DNA of 64,000 bases. Origin: Gemmata massiliana. GTDB taxonomy: Bacteria; Planctomycetota; Planctomycetia; Gemmatales; Gemmataceae. The stretch covers positions 8,639,738 through 8,703,737 of the forward strand of contig NZ_LR593886.1 of NCBI RefSeq assembly GCF_901538265.1, read 5' to 3'. The position numbers were made by a program, and so were the translations under genes. Below, in pieces: positions 8,248 through 16,727 of this stretch (position 1 is its first letter; every line of letters starts with the position of its first letter). Under the pieces are notes generated by a model. That model was given only the letters and a program-made list of their open reading frames with translations. It was not told where the DNA came from and did not search any database.

Positions 8248-9006
8248 GTGAGCGAGAAGAAGGTCGCCCTTGTTACCGGGAGCGGCAAACGGCGCGTCGG
8301 GTCGCATGTCGCGGAGGCGCTCGCCCAGCGCGGGTTTACCGTCGCGGTGCATTACCGCACGTCCGAAACCGAAGCGAAGGAAACTGCTGCAAAGCTAGAA
8401 GCGCAATTCGGCGTCGGAACGCTCCTGGTTCAAGCCGACCTCGCCGACGAAGCCGCTGTGAAGCGCCTGGTGAGCACGACACGCGACCGGTTCGGCCGCA
8501 TTGATGCGCTGGTGAACTGCGCCGCGATCTGGAACCGCAAGGCTCTCGAAGACGTGACCGCGGCGGACGTCCGCGAGCACTGCGACGCGAACCTGCTCGG
8601 CACGTTCCTGATGTGTCAGCACGTCGGGCTGGCGATGGTTCAACAACCGACGGGCGGGTGCATCGTGAACGTCGGCGATTGGGCCGATGCGCGCCCGTAT
8701 AGGGACTTCGCGGCGTACTTCCCCAGTAAGGCCGCGATCCCGGGTCTCACGCGGGTGTTCGCGGTGGAGCTGGGCGCGCGCAACCCGAACGTGCGCGTTA
8801 ATGCGGTACTCCCCGGCCCCGTCATGCTGCCCCCCGAAGTAGGTACGGCAGAACGCGATGAAGTGGTCGCGGGCACGCTCGTGAAGCGCGAGGGCAGCCC
8901 AGCCCATATCGCAAAGGCCGTGCTGCACTTTCTCGACAACGACTTCGTGACCGGAACGTGCCTGCCGGTCGATGGCGGTCGGAGCGTGTTCGCGAACGGA
9001 TACTGA
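8248..9006 (+). CDS. Short-chain dehydrogenase/reductase, pteridine-reductase-like
   Basis: 252 residues from GTG 8248, two bases after the DUF1802 stop, with AAGGAG just upstream; the longer frame from 8185 overlaps the previous gene. The fold is SDR: VALVTGSGKRRVGSHVAEAL (cofactor loop with GKRRVG rather than the usual GxxxGIG), then NCAA at residues 90-93, and the active-site Tyr157 and Lys161 in YFPSK. The usual catalytic Ser is replaced by Asp144 in NVGDWADARPY, as in pteridine reductases (PTR1, FolM). The basic GKRR loop suggests NADPH. The C-terminal GTCLPVDGGRSV is typical. Reduction of a pterin or a related substrate is therefore the best guess, not shown. Confidence 0.85.
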   Translation: MSEKKVALVTGSGKRRVGSHVAEALAQRGFTVAVHYRTSETEAKETAAKLEAQFGVGTLLVQADLADEAAVKRLVSTTRDRFGRIDALVNCAAIWNRKALEDVTAADVREHCDANLLGTFLMCQHVGLAMVQQPTGGCIVNVGDWADARPYRDFAAYFPSKAAIPGLTRVFAVELGARNPNVRVNAVLPGPVMLPPEVGTAERDEVVAGTLVKREGSPAHIAKAVLHFLDNDFVTGTCLPVDGGRSVFANGY

Positions 9007-9023
9007 TCCCCGCGCCAGCGCAC

Positions 9024-10223
9024 TTACCCCACCGTTATCATCGCTTTGTGCGCATCGGGAATGAGCAGCACGGTACCGCCCATGTCAACGAGTCGCTGTA
9101 CTTCCGAGGGCGTGCGAATCGGCGTGGCGAACAGCTCTTCCGCCGCGGAATCGGGGTAGTCGCTCGCAAGAAACAGGCTCGCGGACTTGGCCGCGTACAC
9201 CCACAGGCTGGCCGCGGCCCAATCCTCGGGCTTCTCTCGCGCGAGGAGTTTTTTCGCCCCGGTCGGGCTGTCGAGCTTGCGGAGCAACTCGACCCCCGGT
9301 CCCAGGTCCGGCGCGGCGGTCGTCAGGAGGGCGATGCGGCCGCCTTTCTTCACCGCGCGAGCCGCAGTCGCAGCGGCTTTCGCAAGGTCCGAGAAGGTCA
9401 CGGTGCCGGGCTCGCCGCTGATGGACGCAATCACGGTATCGACTTCTTCTTCGATCGCGCCGCGCCACCGCGCGTCCTGTCGGCGGATGCCTTCGGCCCC
9501 GCTATCGAACAGCCCCGCAACAACATCCTGAACCGTATCGTCCGCCCCCTCAATCACTTGAATCAGGAACGGTGTGCCGAGCAGCCACGCGACCTCAGCG
9601 GCTTCCGTTTCGCGGTTTCCGGCCGGCGCGGACGACGTGAACTCGCCCAAGAACGCGGTCCGCGTTTCTTCATTCGAGAGAGCCGGGAAAAGAGCCGTTT
9701 CCGCACCCGCATAGCCGACGTGCGGATCGTATCGGCGCCCCGCGAGTACGATGATGAAGTCCGCTTCCGCCACCGAGCGATTCATGTACACGCGGCGCCC
9801 GCCGTTCGTGGTCGCGACGTACATAAGTTTCGGCTCGGTCACCGGGTCGTGCGTCTCGGCCGTCACGTCCGCGAATTCATCCGACAACTCATCGATCCAC
9901 GTTTGCGGCGCGTTCGGCGGCGAAACGATCGTGATCACGGTCGGGGCGATTCCCGCAGTGCCCACGTGCCGGAGCACTTCGGCGAGCATTTCGCTGAGGT
10001 GCGGAAGGCGCGGGTCAATCACAATCGCAACGCGGTCGTCCGGCGTGAGCGCCCGACGGAGCGGCTCGAAGTTGAACGGCTTTTCGAGCGCGGCCCGAAC
10101 GAGTTCCTGGGGCGAACCCGCAGGCGCGGTGACGGGCGCGCGCCGAACGGCCATCGCACGTTCGGCCGGCACCGTCAGTGCCCACGGTTGAGAGCCAACG
10201 ATCAGTTCCGTCGTTTCCGACAT
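9024..10223 (-). CDS. LarA-like (DUF2088) domain protein, probably not a lactate racemase
   Basis: 399 residues from ATG 10223, with GAGGAA six bases upstream, rather than 10247. The layout follows the LarA N-terminal domain: RRALTPDDRVAIVIDPRLPH, HVGTAGIAPTVITIVSPPNAP, then NGGRRVYMNRSVAEADFIIV and DPHVGYAGAETALFP. In lactate racemase the last segment reads about 'EPHFFAGFSGGRKSVLPG', with the Lys that carries the nickel-pincer cofactor; here that Lys is absent, and the THRPT histidine is replaced by SPPNAP. So I infer a relative without the canonical nickel-pincer chemistry. Such proteins are frequent in planctomycetes. It converges on the SDR gene with only 17 bases between stops. Confidence 0.7.
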   Translation of the reverse strand: MSETTELIVGSQPWALTVPAERAMAVRRAPVTAPAGSPQELVRAALEKPFNFEPLRRALTPDDRVAIVIDPRLPHLSEMLAEVLRHVGTAGIAPTVITIVSPPNAPQTWIDELSDEFADVTAETHDPVTEPKLMYVATTNGGRRVYMNRSVAEADFIIVLAGRRYDPHVGYAGAETALFPALSNEETRTAFLGEFTSSAPAGNRETEAAEVAWLLGTPFLIQVIEGADDTVQDVVAGLFDSGAEGIRRQDARWRGAIEEEVDTVIASISGEPGTVTFSDLAKAAATAARAVKKGGRIALLTTAAPDLGPGVELLRKLDSPTGAKKLLAREKPEDWAAASLWVYAAKSASLFLASDYPDSAAEELFATPIRTPSEVQRLVDMGGTVLLIPDAHKAMITVG

Positions 10224-10417
10224 GAAGATTCCTCGATAATGTCCCACATCTTTGAATTATACGCGGGCCGCAGAAACACCGTCATTGGCCCCGAAGGAGA
10301 AGCCGTCCGAGTTATTCGCTCCGATTTCGGAGGGAACATTCGTTCGCAGCACAGGGTGGAAACTGCGAACCAGATTGGCGTAGAATGCAGCGTCACGTCG
10401 TTGAGGGGGTGAGTGCC

Positions 10418-11920
10418 ATGACCAGTTCCGTTTCCGGCCGCCTGTTCGTCGGCGGCGAGTGGCTCGCGCCGCGAGACGATTTCGCGGACCTGAACCCGGC
10501 GAAACTCGACGAAGTGGTGGGCACGTTCCCGCACGCGACGCCGGAAGAGGTCGCGTCCGCAGTCAGTTCCGCACGCGACGCCTTCCCCGGGTGGCGCCGA
10601 ACGTCGCGCATCCTCCGCGCCGAGTGCTTCGACCGGCTGGCACAACTCATCAAGCGCGACACCGACGCCCTGGCCACGTTGATGGCCCGCGAGTGCGGCA
10701 AGAACGTCACCGAGTGCCGCGCCGAGGTGGTTGAAGGGCTGCACATGGTGCAGTGGGTGTTCGGTTCGGGGCGCACCGGCGTTTACGGCGAAGTAGTCGC
10801 ATCTGAGATCGCCGAAAAGGACGCCTTCACGCGCCGCAAGCCGTGGGGCGTCGTCGCAGTGGTGACGCCGTGGAACTTCCCGTTCGCGGTGCCGCTGTGG
10901 ATGCTCGGCCCGAGTTTGTTGGAAGGCAACACGTGCGTGTTCAAGCCGAGCGAGGAAACTCCGGGAATCGCGCAGCGACTGGTCGAACTGTTCGCGGAAG
11001 CCGGGTTCCCGGCTGGAACTGTGAATCTCGTTCAGGGTAGCGGCGCGGTCGGCGAAGCTCTGGTGAAGAGCCCCAGCGTGAACGTGGTGTGTTTCACCGG
11101 CAGTTACGCGGTGGGCCGGCGCATCCAGGAACTCTCGGCGGCCCTCCCGGACCGCATCGTCGCGGCCGAAATGGGCGGGAAGAACGCGGTCATCGTGTGT
11201 GATGACGCGCGGTTCGATCTGGCCGTGAACGCGGGCATCCTCAGTGCGTTCAAAACGACCGGTCAGCGGTGCGTCTCCGCGAGTCGCATCATCGTCCACG
11301 AGTCGCTCATGGGCCGCTACGCGAAGGCGTTCGTGGACACCGCCAAGCGGCTCCGGTTCGGCGACCCGCTCGACCCGAAGAACTTCGCGGGACCGCTCGT
11401 GAACCGCAAGGGGGTCGAAAAGGTCTTGAGTTACAACGCGCTCGCGAAGTCCGAGGGCGTGGAGGTACTGCTGGCGCCCGACCAACCGGCGAACGGGAAC
11501 GGGTGCTTCCTTCCGCCGTTCGTGTACCGCACCGATGCGAAGCCGAACCTCCGCGTCACGCACGAGGAGGTGTTCGGGCCGCACGTCGCGCTGATCCCGT
11601 TCAAAACCGACGAGGACGCGGCGCGCATTTACAACGACACGGAATACGGCCTCTCGATGGCGGTCATCACCGAGAGTTACCGGCGGATGCGGTTCTTCCG
11701 CGACGAGTGCGAGTACGGCATGGGCTACGTGAACCTGCCGTCGATCGGCGCGGAAGTTCACCTGCCGTTTGGCGGCGTGAAAAAGAGCGGCAACGGCCAC
11801 CCATCGGCCGCGGCGCTCATCGAAGCGGTCACGCACAAGACCGCGTGGACCGTGAACCACGGCACCGACATCAAGATGGCCCAGGGGCTTACAACAGCGA
11901 TCGACGGAGGCCCGGCGTGA
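10418..11920 (+). CDS. Aldehyde dehydrogenase (NAD(P)+)
   Basis: 500 residues from ATG 10418, which has GAGGGGGTGAG upstream; an earlier ATG at 10385 lacks one. It oxidises an aldehyde to a carboxylate in the cytosol. Landmarks: VVTPWNFPFAVPLW with the transition-state Asn; KPSEETP; FTGSYAVGRRIQ for NAD; the catalytic Glu in EMGGKN; the nucleophilic Cys in TTGQRCVSASR; and EEVFGPHVALIPF near the end. Substrate is not evident. The aminotransferase starting at 12331, with one small gene between, makes an amino-aldehyde such as succinate, glutamate or aminoadipate semialdehyde plausible, by analogy with gabT-gabD and lysine-catabolic pairs. Confidence 0.93.
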   Translation: MTSSVSGRLFVGGEWLAPRDDFADLNPAKLDEVVGTFPHATPEEVASAVSSARDAFPGWRRTSRILRAECFDRLAQLIKRDTDALATLMARECGKNVTECRAEVVEGLHMVQWVFGSGRTGVYGEVVASEIAEKDAFTRRKPWGVVAVVTPWNFPFAVPLWMLGPSLLEGNTCVFKPSEETPGIAQRLVELFAEAGFPAGTVNLVQGSGAVGEALVKSPSVNVVCFTGSYAVGRRIQELSAALPDRIVAAEMGGKNAVIVCDDARFDLAVNAGILSAFKTTGQRCVSASRIIVHESLMGRYAKAFVDTAKRLRFGDPLDPKNFAGPLVNRKGVEKVLSYNALAKSEGVEVLLAPDQPANGNGCFLPPFVYRTDAKPNLRVTHEEVFGPHVALIPFKTDEDAARIYNDTEYGLSMAVITESYRRMRFFRDECEYGMGYVNLPSIGAEVHLPFGGVKKSGNGHPSAAALIEAVTHKTAWTVNHGTDIKMAQGLTTAIDGGPA

Positions 11921-12240
11921 GCGAACAGAGCAGAGTTGTCACCGTCCCGCTGATGTGGAATGAGCACGGGTGCCCGATCCTTGATATGGCGGGCCGTGCG
12001 CACCTGGAATTGTCGGTCCACGAACCGGATTTCACAGTTGCTTCGAGGTCGATTTCGCCTCAACCAAAGCAGGTATGTATTACCGCGAATCGCGAAGGGT
12101 TGACGGCGCTGGCTACTTGGTTGCTCGCGCTCGCCGCTCCGGAATCACAACTGGACCACCAGCACTTTGATAACGAGGTAGCATCTGGGTTCTACCACTC
12201 CGCACAAGGCTGGGAAATGATTGTAGGGCGAACGAAATAA
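11917..12240 (+). CDS. Small Imm32-like protein, unknown role
   Basis: 107 residues, starting at GTG 11917, which overlaps the aldehyde dehydrogenase stop by four bases (GTGA), with GGAGG 7 bases upstream. The central stretch QVCITANREGLTALATWLLALA fits the pattern 'I.GNREGL..LA..LL.LA' that I associate with Imm32-type immunity domains, followed by a His-rich segment (DHQHFDN) and a terminal GWEMIVG. Proteins of this kind are common singletons in planctomycetes and need not be immunity factors. There is no toxin gene nearby. Tight coupling to the dehydrogenase indicates co-translation, but a functional link is only inference. Confidence 0.65.
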   Translation: MSEQSRVVTVPLMWNEHGCPILDMAGRAHLELSVHEPDFTVASRSISPQPKQVCITANREGLTALATWLLALAAPESQLDHQHFDNEVASGFYHSAQGWEMIVGRTK

Positions 12241-12294
12241 CTTGGATTGCAATTCGCCCGCGCGAGCGATTCCGGCTCACCAATTCAACACCCA

Positions 12295-12310
12295 CCGCCC
12301 TTGCGGGCGG
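12295..12310. repeat. Short GC hairpin, dispersed family member
   Basis: CCGCCC, loop TTGC, GGGCGG, perfect 6-bp stem, 20 bases before the aminotransferase start. It is nearly identical to hairpins at 2068 and 42676. It may be a terminator or a leader structure. Confidence 0.55.
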
Positions 12311-12330
12311 GGTTCGCCTGGAGACTCCCC

Positions 12331-13689
12331 ATGTTCCAGTTCGATCACCTGACGGTGCCCGATATCCGCACGCCGCTCCCGGGACCGAACGGGGCAGAGA
12401 TGCTCGCGCGCGACAAACTGTACGTCTCGCCGTCGTACACGCCGATGTACCCGCTGTTCGTCGACGTCGGGAGCGGGTCCGTGATCCGGGACGTGGACGG
12501 CAACCTGTTCCTCGATTTCACCGCGGGCATTGCTGTCACGAACACCGGGCACTGCCACCCGGAAGTTGTGGCGGCCATCCAGGACCAAGCCGCGAAGCTG
12601 CTCCACATGAGCGGCACCGACTTCTACTACCGCCCGCAAATCGACCTCGCCGAGAAGCTCGCGAAGATCGCTCCCGGCCCCAGCCCCAAGAAAGTGTTCT
12701 TCGCGAACAGTGGAGCGGAAACGATAGAGGGCGCGCTGAAGCTCGCCCGTTGGCACACGGAACGGAACCGCGTGGTCGCGTTCTTCGGCGCGTTCCACGG
12801 TCGCACTTACGGGGCGATGTCGCTCTCCGGCTCGAAACTCGTTCACCGGCGCGGATTCTCGCCACTGGTGCCGGACATTCACCACGTCGAATTCCCGCGA
12901 ACGTGCCCCGAAGGTGAAGGCGGCGCCGATAAGTGTCGGCTCGTCAAAAACATTGAGGAGACAATCTTCAAGCGGACCTGCCCGCCGGAGGAGGTCGCAG
13001 CGATCTTCGTCGAACCGATCCAGGGCGAGGGCGGCTACCACCCCATCCCGCAGAACTGCCTCCCCGCGCTTCGCGCGCTGTGCGACAAGCACGGCATTTT
13101 GCTCGTGGTCGACGAAGTGCAATCGGGGATGGGTCGCACCGGGAAGATGTTCGCGGTGGAACACTACGGTGTGGAGCCGGACATCATCTGCTCCGCGAAG
13201 GGCATCGCGTCCGGGATGCCGCTGGGAGCGATCATCGCGAAGGCAGAGGTCATGGATTGGCCCCCCGGTAGCCACGCGAGCACGTTCGGCGGGAACCCCG
13301 TAAGTTGCCGCGCTGCACTCGCGAGCATCGAGTTACTCGAACGCGAGTACATGGCGAACGCGACCGTCCGCGGGGAACAGCTCCGGGCCGGGCTGCGCGA
13401 GCTGTCCCAGAAGCACGCGGGGCTAACTAACGTGCGCGGGCTGGGGCTCATGACCGCGGCCGATCTCCCGTCGGGCGCGGCACGGGAGAAAGTGATTCAG
13501 ACCGCGTTCGAGCGCGGGCTGCTCCTCCTCGGGTGCGGCGAAACAGCGCTCCGCTTCTGCCCGCCGCTGTGCATCTCCGCGGCCCAAGTGGACACCGCGC
13601 TCACGATCCTTGATGGCGTCCTCGGCACGATCGAGCCGGCGAAGGCGTCCACTCCGGCGTCGACCAGCGGAACGATACCCGTCGTTTAG
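12331..13689 (+). CDS. Class-III (PLP) aminotransferase, acetylornithine/GABA type
   Basis: 452 residues from ATG 12331. A pyridoxal-phosphate enzyme of fold type I. Landmarks: NSGAETIEGALKLAR for phosphate binding; FFGAFHGRTYGAMSLSGSK; the Asp of VVDEVQSGMGRTG; and the Schiff-base Lys in SAKGIASGMPLGA, followed by STFGGNPVSCRAALA. The opening FVDVGSGSVIRDVDGNLFLDFTAGIAVTNTGHCHP, with its insert around CPEGEGGADKCR, resembles the archaeal/deep-branching 'acetylornithine aminotransferase family' group, which includes omega-aminotransferases and also some amino-acid racemases. So exact chemistry is open. Its neighbour aldehyde dehydrogenase supports an omega-amino acid catabolic pair. Confidence 0.88.
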   Translation: MFQFDHLTVPDIRTPLPGPNGAEMLARDKLYVSPSYTPMYPLFVDVGSGSVIRDVDGNLFLDFTAGIAVTNTGHCHPEVVAAIQDQAAKLLHMSGTDFYYRPQIDLAEKLAKIAPGPSPKKVFFANSGAETIEGALKLARWHTERNRVVAFFGAFHGRTYGAMSLSGSKLVHRRGFSPLVPDIHHVEFPRTCPEGEGGADKCRLVKNIEETIFKRTCPPEEVAAIFVEPIQGEGGYHPIPQNCLPALRALCDKHGILLVVDEVQSGMGRTGKMFAVEHYGVEPDIICSAKGIASGMPLGAIIAKAEVMDWPPGSHASTFGGNPVSCRAALASIELLEREYMANATVRGEQLRAGLRELSQKHAGLTNVRGLGLMTAADLPSGAAREKVIQTAFERGLLLLGCGETALRFCPPLCISAAQVDTALTILDGVLGTIEPAKASTPASTSGTIPVV

Positions 13690-13788
13690 TAAATCACGCT
13701 CAAGCGCACGGGCCGTTGTGCCCCCGGCGCCGACAGCGCACAATGGGAGAGGATGGCGTCGCTCCCCTTGCTGCCACACGGTTGAGCC

Positions 13789-15042
13789 ATGCGCTGCTTC
13801 AGCCTCGCGTTCGCGTGTGCGTTCCTCACTGCCGGGTTCTCGGGAGCGGCCTCGCCGAACCCGGCGGACCTCGCCGTTGTGCCCGAAATCCAGGTGAAGG
13901 CTCGGGCGCTCGTGCGCCAGTTGGGGAGCGAAGATTTCAACGAGCGCGAGGACGCCGAGCAACAACTCGAAGACCTCGGCCGACTCGCGCGGGCGGCGCT
14001 CACCGCGGGCGCAACCACCAACCCCGACCCGGAAATCCGGTCCCGGTGCCAACGGCTCCTGCCACACGCAATCGCGCTCGATACCAAAGCGCGTCTCGAC
14101 ACGTTCCTGGCCGACACAAAGGGTGAGTACGAACACGATCTCCCCGCGTGGAAAACGTTTCGCGCGGTCGTTGGGAGCGAATGGGCCTTCTTCGGGCTCA
14201 GCGTGTGGTCGGACCGAAAACTCGACGCGGCCGCGCGTCGCGTGTTCACCGAGCTTGTCTCCACATCGGCCAATCGGCGCCTGCTGCTCGCCGTGGACGG
14301 CCCGCGTACCGCACTTGCCGATCTCGTGGTGTGGCGCCGACTGGATCTGTACGACCTGCGATCCGTGCGGACCGACGGGGAACCCCGCGAACCAACGCTC
14401 GAAGACGTCACCGCGTTACTGTTCGCCGAGAGCGGTGTGGGGTCGCAGTACATGCTGCAGCGCCGAGGGTCCACCAGCTCGCTGATGTCCGAATCCGGGT
14501 TCACCCGCGCGGTCCGCGGGAAAGACGAAAAGAGCCTGGTGTACCGGGCGGTCCTGACCGCGTGGCTCGATTCGCGGGACGAGTCGCGCGAGATGTCTCA
14601 GGCCCTGAACATCGCGCAGAACCTCGACCTCATCGACCAAGCGTGCGGACTCGCGGCCCGGTTGCTGACCACGTCCGCCATCAATCCCAGTTCCCGCGGG
14701 CGCGGCGCGAACAGTCTGGCTGCCATCGGGAGCAGGAAGCACCTTCCGCTGTTGAACAAAGCCCTGACCGACACACTGACCGTGTACACCGTTCGCCCCG
14801 TCACGTCGATCGACGGGGCCGAAACCGTGACCTACGATGTTCAGGTCCGCGATCTCGCATTGGCTGTTTCGATCCTTCTCACCGAACAAAAGCTCAGCGA
14901 CTACGGCTTCGTTGACCGCTCCGGCACCTCTTCGTCGGCCGACAGACTCTCGTTTTCATACACGCGGCACTACTTCCCGGACGACTCAGCCCGAAAAGCC
15001 GCGTTCGCGAAGTGGGAAAAGTGGCGCAAAGCGAACGAGTGA
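13789..15042 (+). CDS. Secreted protein of unknown function with a planctomycete helical module
   Basis: 417 residues. Residues 1-21 form a Sec signal peptide ending FSGAAS. Residues about 40-85 contain VRQLGSEDFNEREDAEQQLEDLG and DPEIRSRCQRLL, a short helical module often seen in exported planctomycete proteins ('LD.DDF..RE.A...L..LG ... E.R.R...LL'), sometimes together with WD40 or HEAT repeats. The remainder is mostly helical and has no motif I recognise. Two regions, about residues 280-320 and 350-370, look like further degenerate HEAT helices. No cysteine pattern, enzyme signature or C-terminal anchor is visible. Role unknown; location periplasmic by the signal. Confidence 0.8.
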   Translation: MRCFSLAFACAFLTAGFSGAASPNPADLAVVPEIQVKARALVRQLGSEDFNEREDAEQQLEDLGRLARAALTAGATTNPDPEIRSRCQRLLPHAIALDTKARLDTFLADTKGEYEHDLPAWKTFRAVVGSEWAFFGLSVWSDRKLDAAARRVFTELVSTSANRRLLLAVDGPRTALADLVVWRRLDLYDLRSVRTDGEPREPTLEDVTALLFAESGVGSQYMLQRRGSTSSLMSESGFTRAVRGKDEKSLVYRAVLTAWLDSRDESREMSQALNIAQNLDLIDQACGLAARLLTTSAINPSSRGRGANSLAAIGSRKHLPLLNKALTDTLTVYTVRPVTSIDGAETVTYDVQVRDLALAVSILLTEQKLSDYGFVDRSGTSSSADRLSFSYTRHYFPDDSARKAAFAKWEKWRKANE

Positions 15043-15634
15043 CCGGAAGCAGATTGCAAATTTTCCGACGGAAAGCGTCCTCGCGGGTATCAAAGTGTAA
15101 GCAACTGCTGACACGCCTGCAAAATTGTCGCAAATTAGTCATAAAAACGCACAGTAATCATTGCAACAATTCCCGGCGGGAGATAATTTTGATTTGACGC
15201 GCGTAAAGGGGACGTGCGACACAGCGCCGGTGCGTGGACCCCGCCGGCGCTGTTACTTTTTTCTCACACTTCGCAGCTCCTTCCCCAACTCCAGATCAAA
15301 AACTCAGTGTGCGATCGCGGTAAGAGGATTTCACCGCAGAGAGCACGAGAGGGCGCGGAGCCGGACCAATCACGGCCACCCGGTTTCTTCTCTGCGCCCT
15401 CTCGTGCTCTCTGCGGTGAAATCCTCTTACAAACAGCAACGCATGCACTGTCCGATGCCTGACTCGACATGTCGAAGCGATACAAATCACCCGTTTTTCA
15501 AGTCATTTCGCGATGATTCTCAAAGCACCATGATTCAGTTTTGTGGCGTGAGTAGAATCCAGGGCGGTTCGCCCACCGAATGGACTTCCGCCGGGTCAGG
15601 CACCCGGCATTTTCTCCTTCAGGAATGAACTTCG
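15043..15634. other. 592-base intergenic region dominated by a long inverted repeat
   Basis: No gene is supported here. Base composition in 15050-15200 is more AT-rich than the surroundings (for example TCATAAAAACGC). The main structure is the inverted repeat at 15320-15430, described separately. The last 200 bases probably hold the promoter of the methyltransferase gene at 15635. Confidence 0.7.
15320..15430. repeat. Inverted repeat with 41-bp arms, one mismatch
   Basis: Arms at 15320-15360 and 15390-15430 are reverse complements at 40 of 41 positions, separated by 29 bases. The core reads CCGCAGAGAGCACGAGAGGG, a variety of the 'CGCAGAGG-CACAGAGG' motifs that recur in many planctomycete genomes. 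Such a transcript would fold into a very stable hairpin. It has no terminal duplication or transposase I can see. Confidence 0.9.
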
Positions 15635-16666
15635 ATGACGTCACCGGCTCCCCACGCGGAACCACTTCCGCCGCAGATGGTGCTGATGCAGATGCTGTTC
15701 GGCAAAGTGGTTACGCAAGCCGTCTCCATAGTGGCCCGGTTCAAGCTCGCCGACCAGATGGCCGCCGGTCCCAAAACGGCAGCCGAACTCGCCGGTCCCG
15801 CCGGTCTCAACGCCAAGCACCTCTACCGCGTGCTCCGCGCCCTGGCCGGGTTGGGTGTACTGAAGGGCGACGACGGCGGGCGGTTCGCGCTCACGCCCGT
15901 GGGCGAGTTACTCCGGACCGACGTTCCCGGTTCGATGCGGGCCATCGCGACCTACGTGTGCGATCCGTGGAGCTGGAAGGCGTGGGGCGACCTCGCCGGG
16001 AGCGTGCGGAGCGGCCAACCCGCGTTCGACCACGTGTTTGGTGAGGGTGTCTTCGACTACCTCGGCAAGCACCCCGACGAGTCCGCGACGTTCAACGAGG
16101 GCATGACCGGCTTCTCGCAGCAAGCCGCCGCCGCGATGCTAAAAGCGTATGACTTCGCCCCGTTCAACATGATCGTCGACGTCGGCGGCGGGCACGGTGC
16201 GATCCTGTGCGCGGTGCTGGGCACGAACACGAAAGCCCGCGGGGTCGTGTTCGACGCGCCGCAAGTGGTGGCTGGCGCGCACGCCCCGATCAAAGCGGCG
16301 GGGCTGGCCGACCGGTGCCGCGCGGAGGGCGGCGACTTCTTCAAGGCGGTGCCCGCGGGCGGCGATCTCTACGTGCTGAAGCACATCATCCACGACTGGA
16401 ACGATGCGAAAGCGACGCAGATCCTCAAATGCGTCCGCGCCGCAATCCCCTCTACGGGCAAACTGCTGCTCGTGGAACTCGTGGTGCCGCCGGGCTTCGC
16501 GCCGAACTTCGCCCACGTCCTCGATCTGGAAATGATGGTGGTGTGCGACGGCAAGGAGCGCACCGAACCGGAGTACCGCGAGTTGCTCGCCGGGGCGGGC
16601 TTCAAACTCGCGCGCGTCATCCCCACCGAGGGGCCGCACAGCTTAGTCGAAGCTGTGCCGGTTTGA
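15635..16666 (+). CDS. SAM-dependent O-methyltransferase (class I, plant-OMT type)
   Basis: 343 residues. The N-terminal 100 residues form a winged-helix dimerisation domain (VARFKLADQM, LYRVLRALAGLGVL, FALTPVGELLRTD), and the rest is the methyltransferase domain: SAM motif VDVGGGHGAILCAVL, VVFDAPQVV, GGDFFKAVPAGGDLYVLKHIIHDW with the catalytic His, and LLLVELVV. This is the hydroxyindole/caffeate OMT family (PF00891 with PF08100), which methylates hydroxyls of aromatic or polyketide-like small molecules. No biosynthetic cluster is nearby, so the substrate is unknown. The stop lies 25 bases before the strong hairpin that precedes rfbB. Confidence 0.92.
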   Translation: MTSPAPHAEPLPPQMVLMQMLFGKVVTQAVSIVARFKLADQMAAGPKTAAELAGPAGLNAKHLYRVLRALAGLGVLKGDDGGRFALTPVGELLRTDVPGSMRAIATYVCDPWSWKAWGDLAGSVRSGQPAFDHVFGEGVFDYLGKHPDESATFNEGMTGFSQQAAAAMLKAYDFAPFNMIVDVGGGHGAILCAVLGTNTKARGVVFDAPQVVAGAHAPIKAAGLADRCRAEGGDFFKAVPAGGDLYVLKHIIHDWNDAKATQILKCVRAAIPSTGKLLLVELVVPPGFAPNFAHVLDLEMMVVCDGKERTEPEYRELLAGAGFKLARVIPTEGPHSLVEAVPV

Positions 16667-16690
16667 CGCGAGCGGCGGAATGACTTACAA

Positions 16691-16723
16691 CCCCCTTCGG
16701 GCGAATGTGTCGCCCGAAGGGGG
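16691..16723 (+). promoter_or_regulatory. Hairpin covering the rfbB ribosome-binding site
   Basis: A perfect 13-bp stem: 16691-16703 (CCCCCTTCGGGCG) pairs with 16711-16723, loop of seven bases (AATGTGT). The right arm contains AAGGGGG, which is also the only purine-rich ribosome site before the ATG at 16728. The hairpin could terminate transcription of the methyltransferase gene or hide the ribosome site of rfbB, or both. Confidence 0.7.
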
Positions 16724-16727
16724 TTTC

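Noticed and set aside
15161-15628. Open frames across the inverted repeat
   Set aside because: They read through the repeat and carry no recognisable domain or ribosome site; low-quality coding signal.
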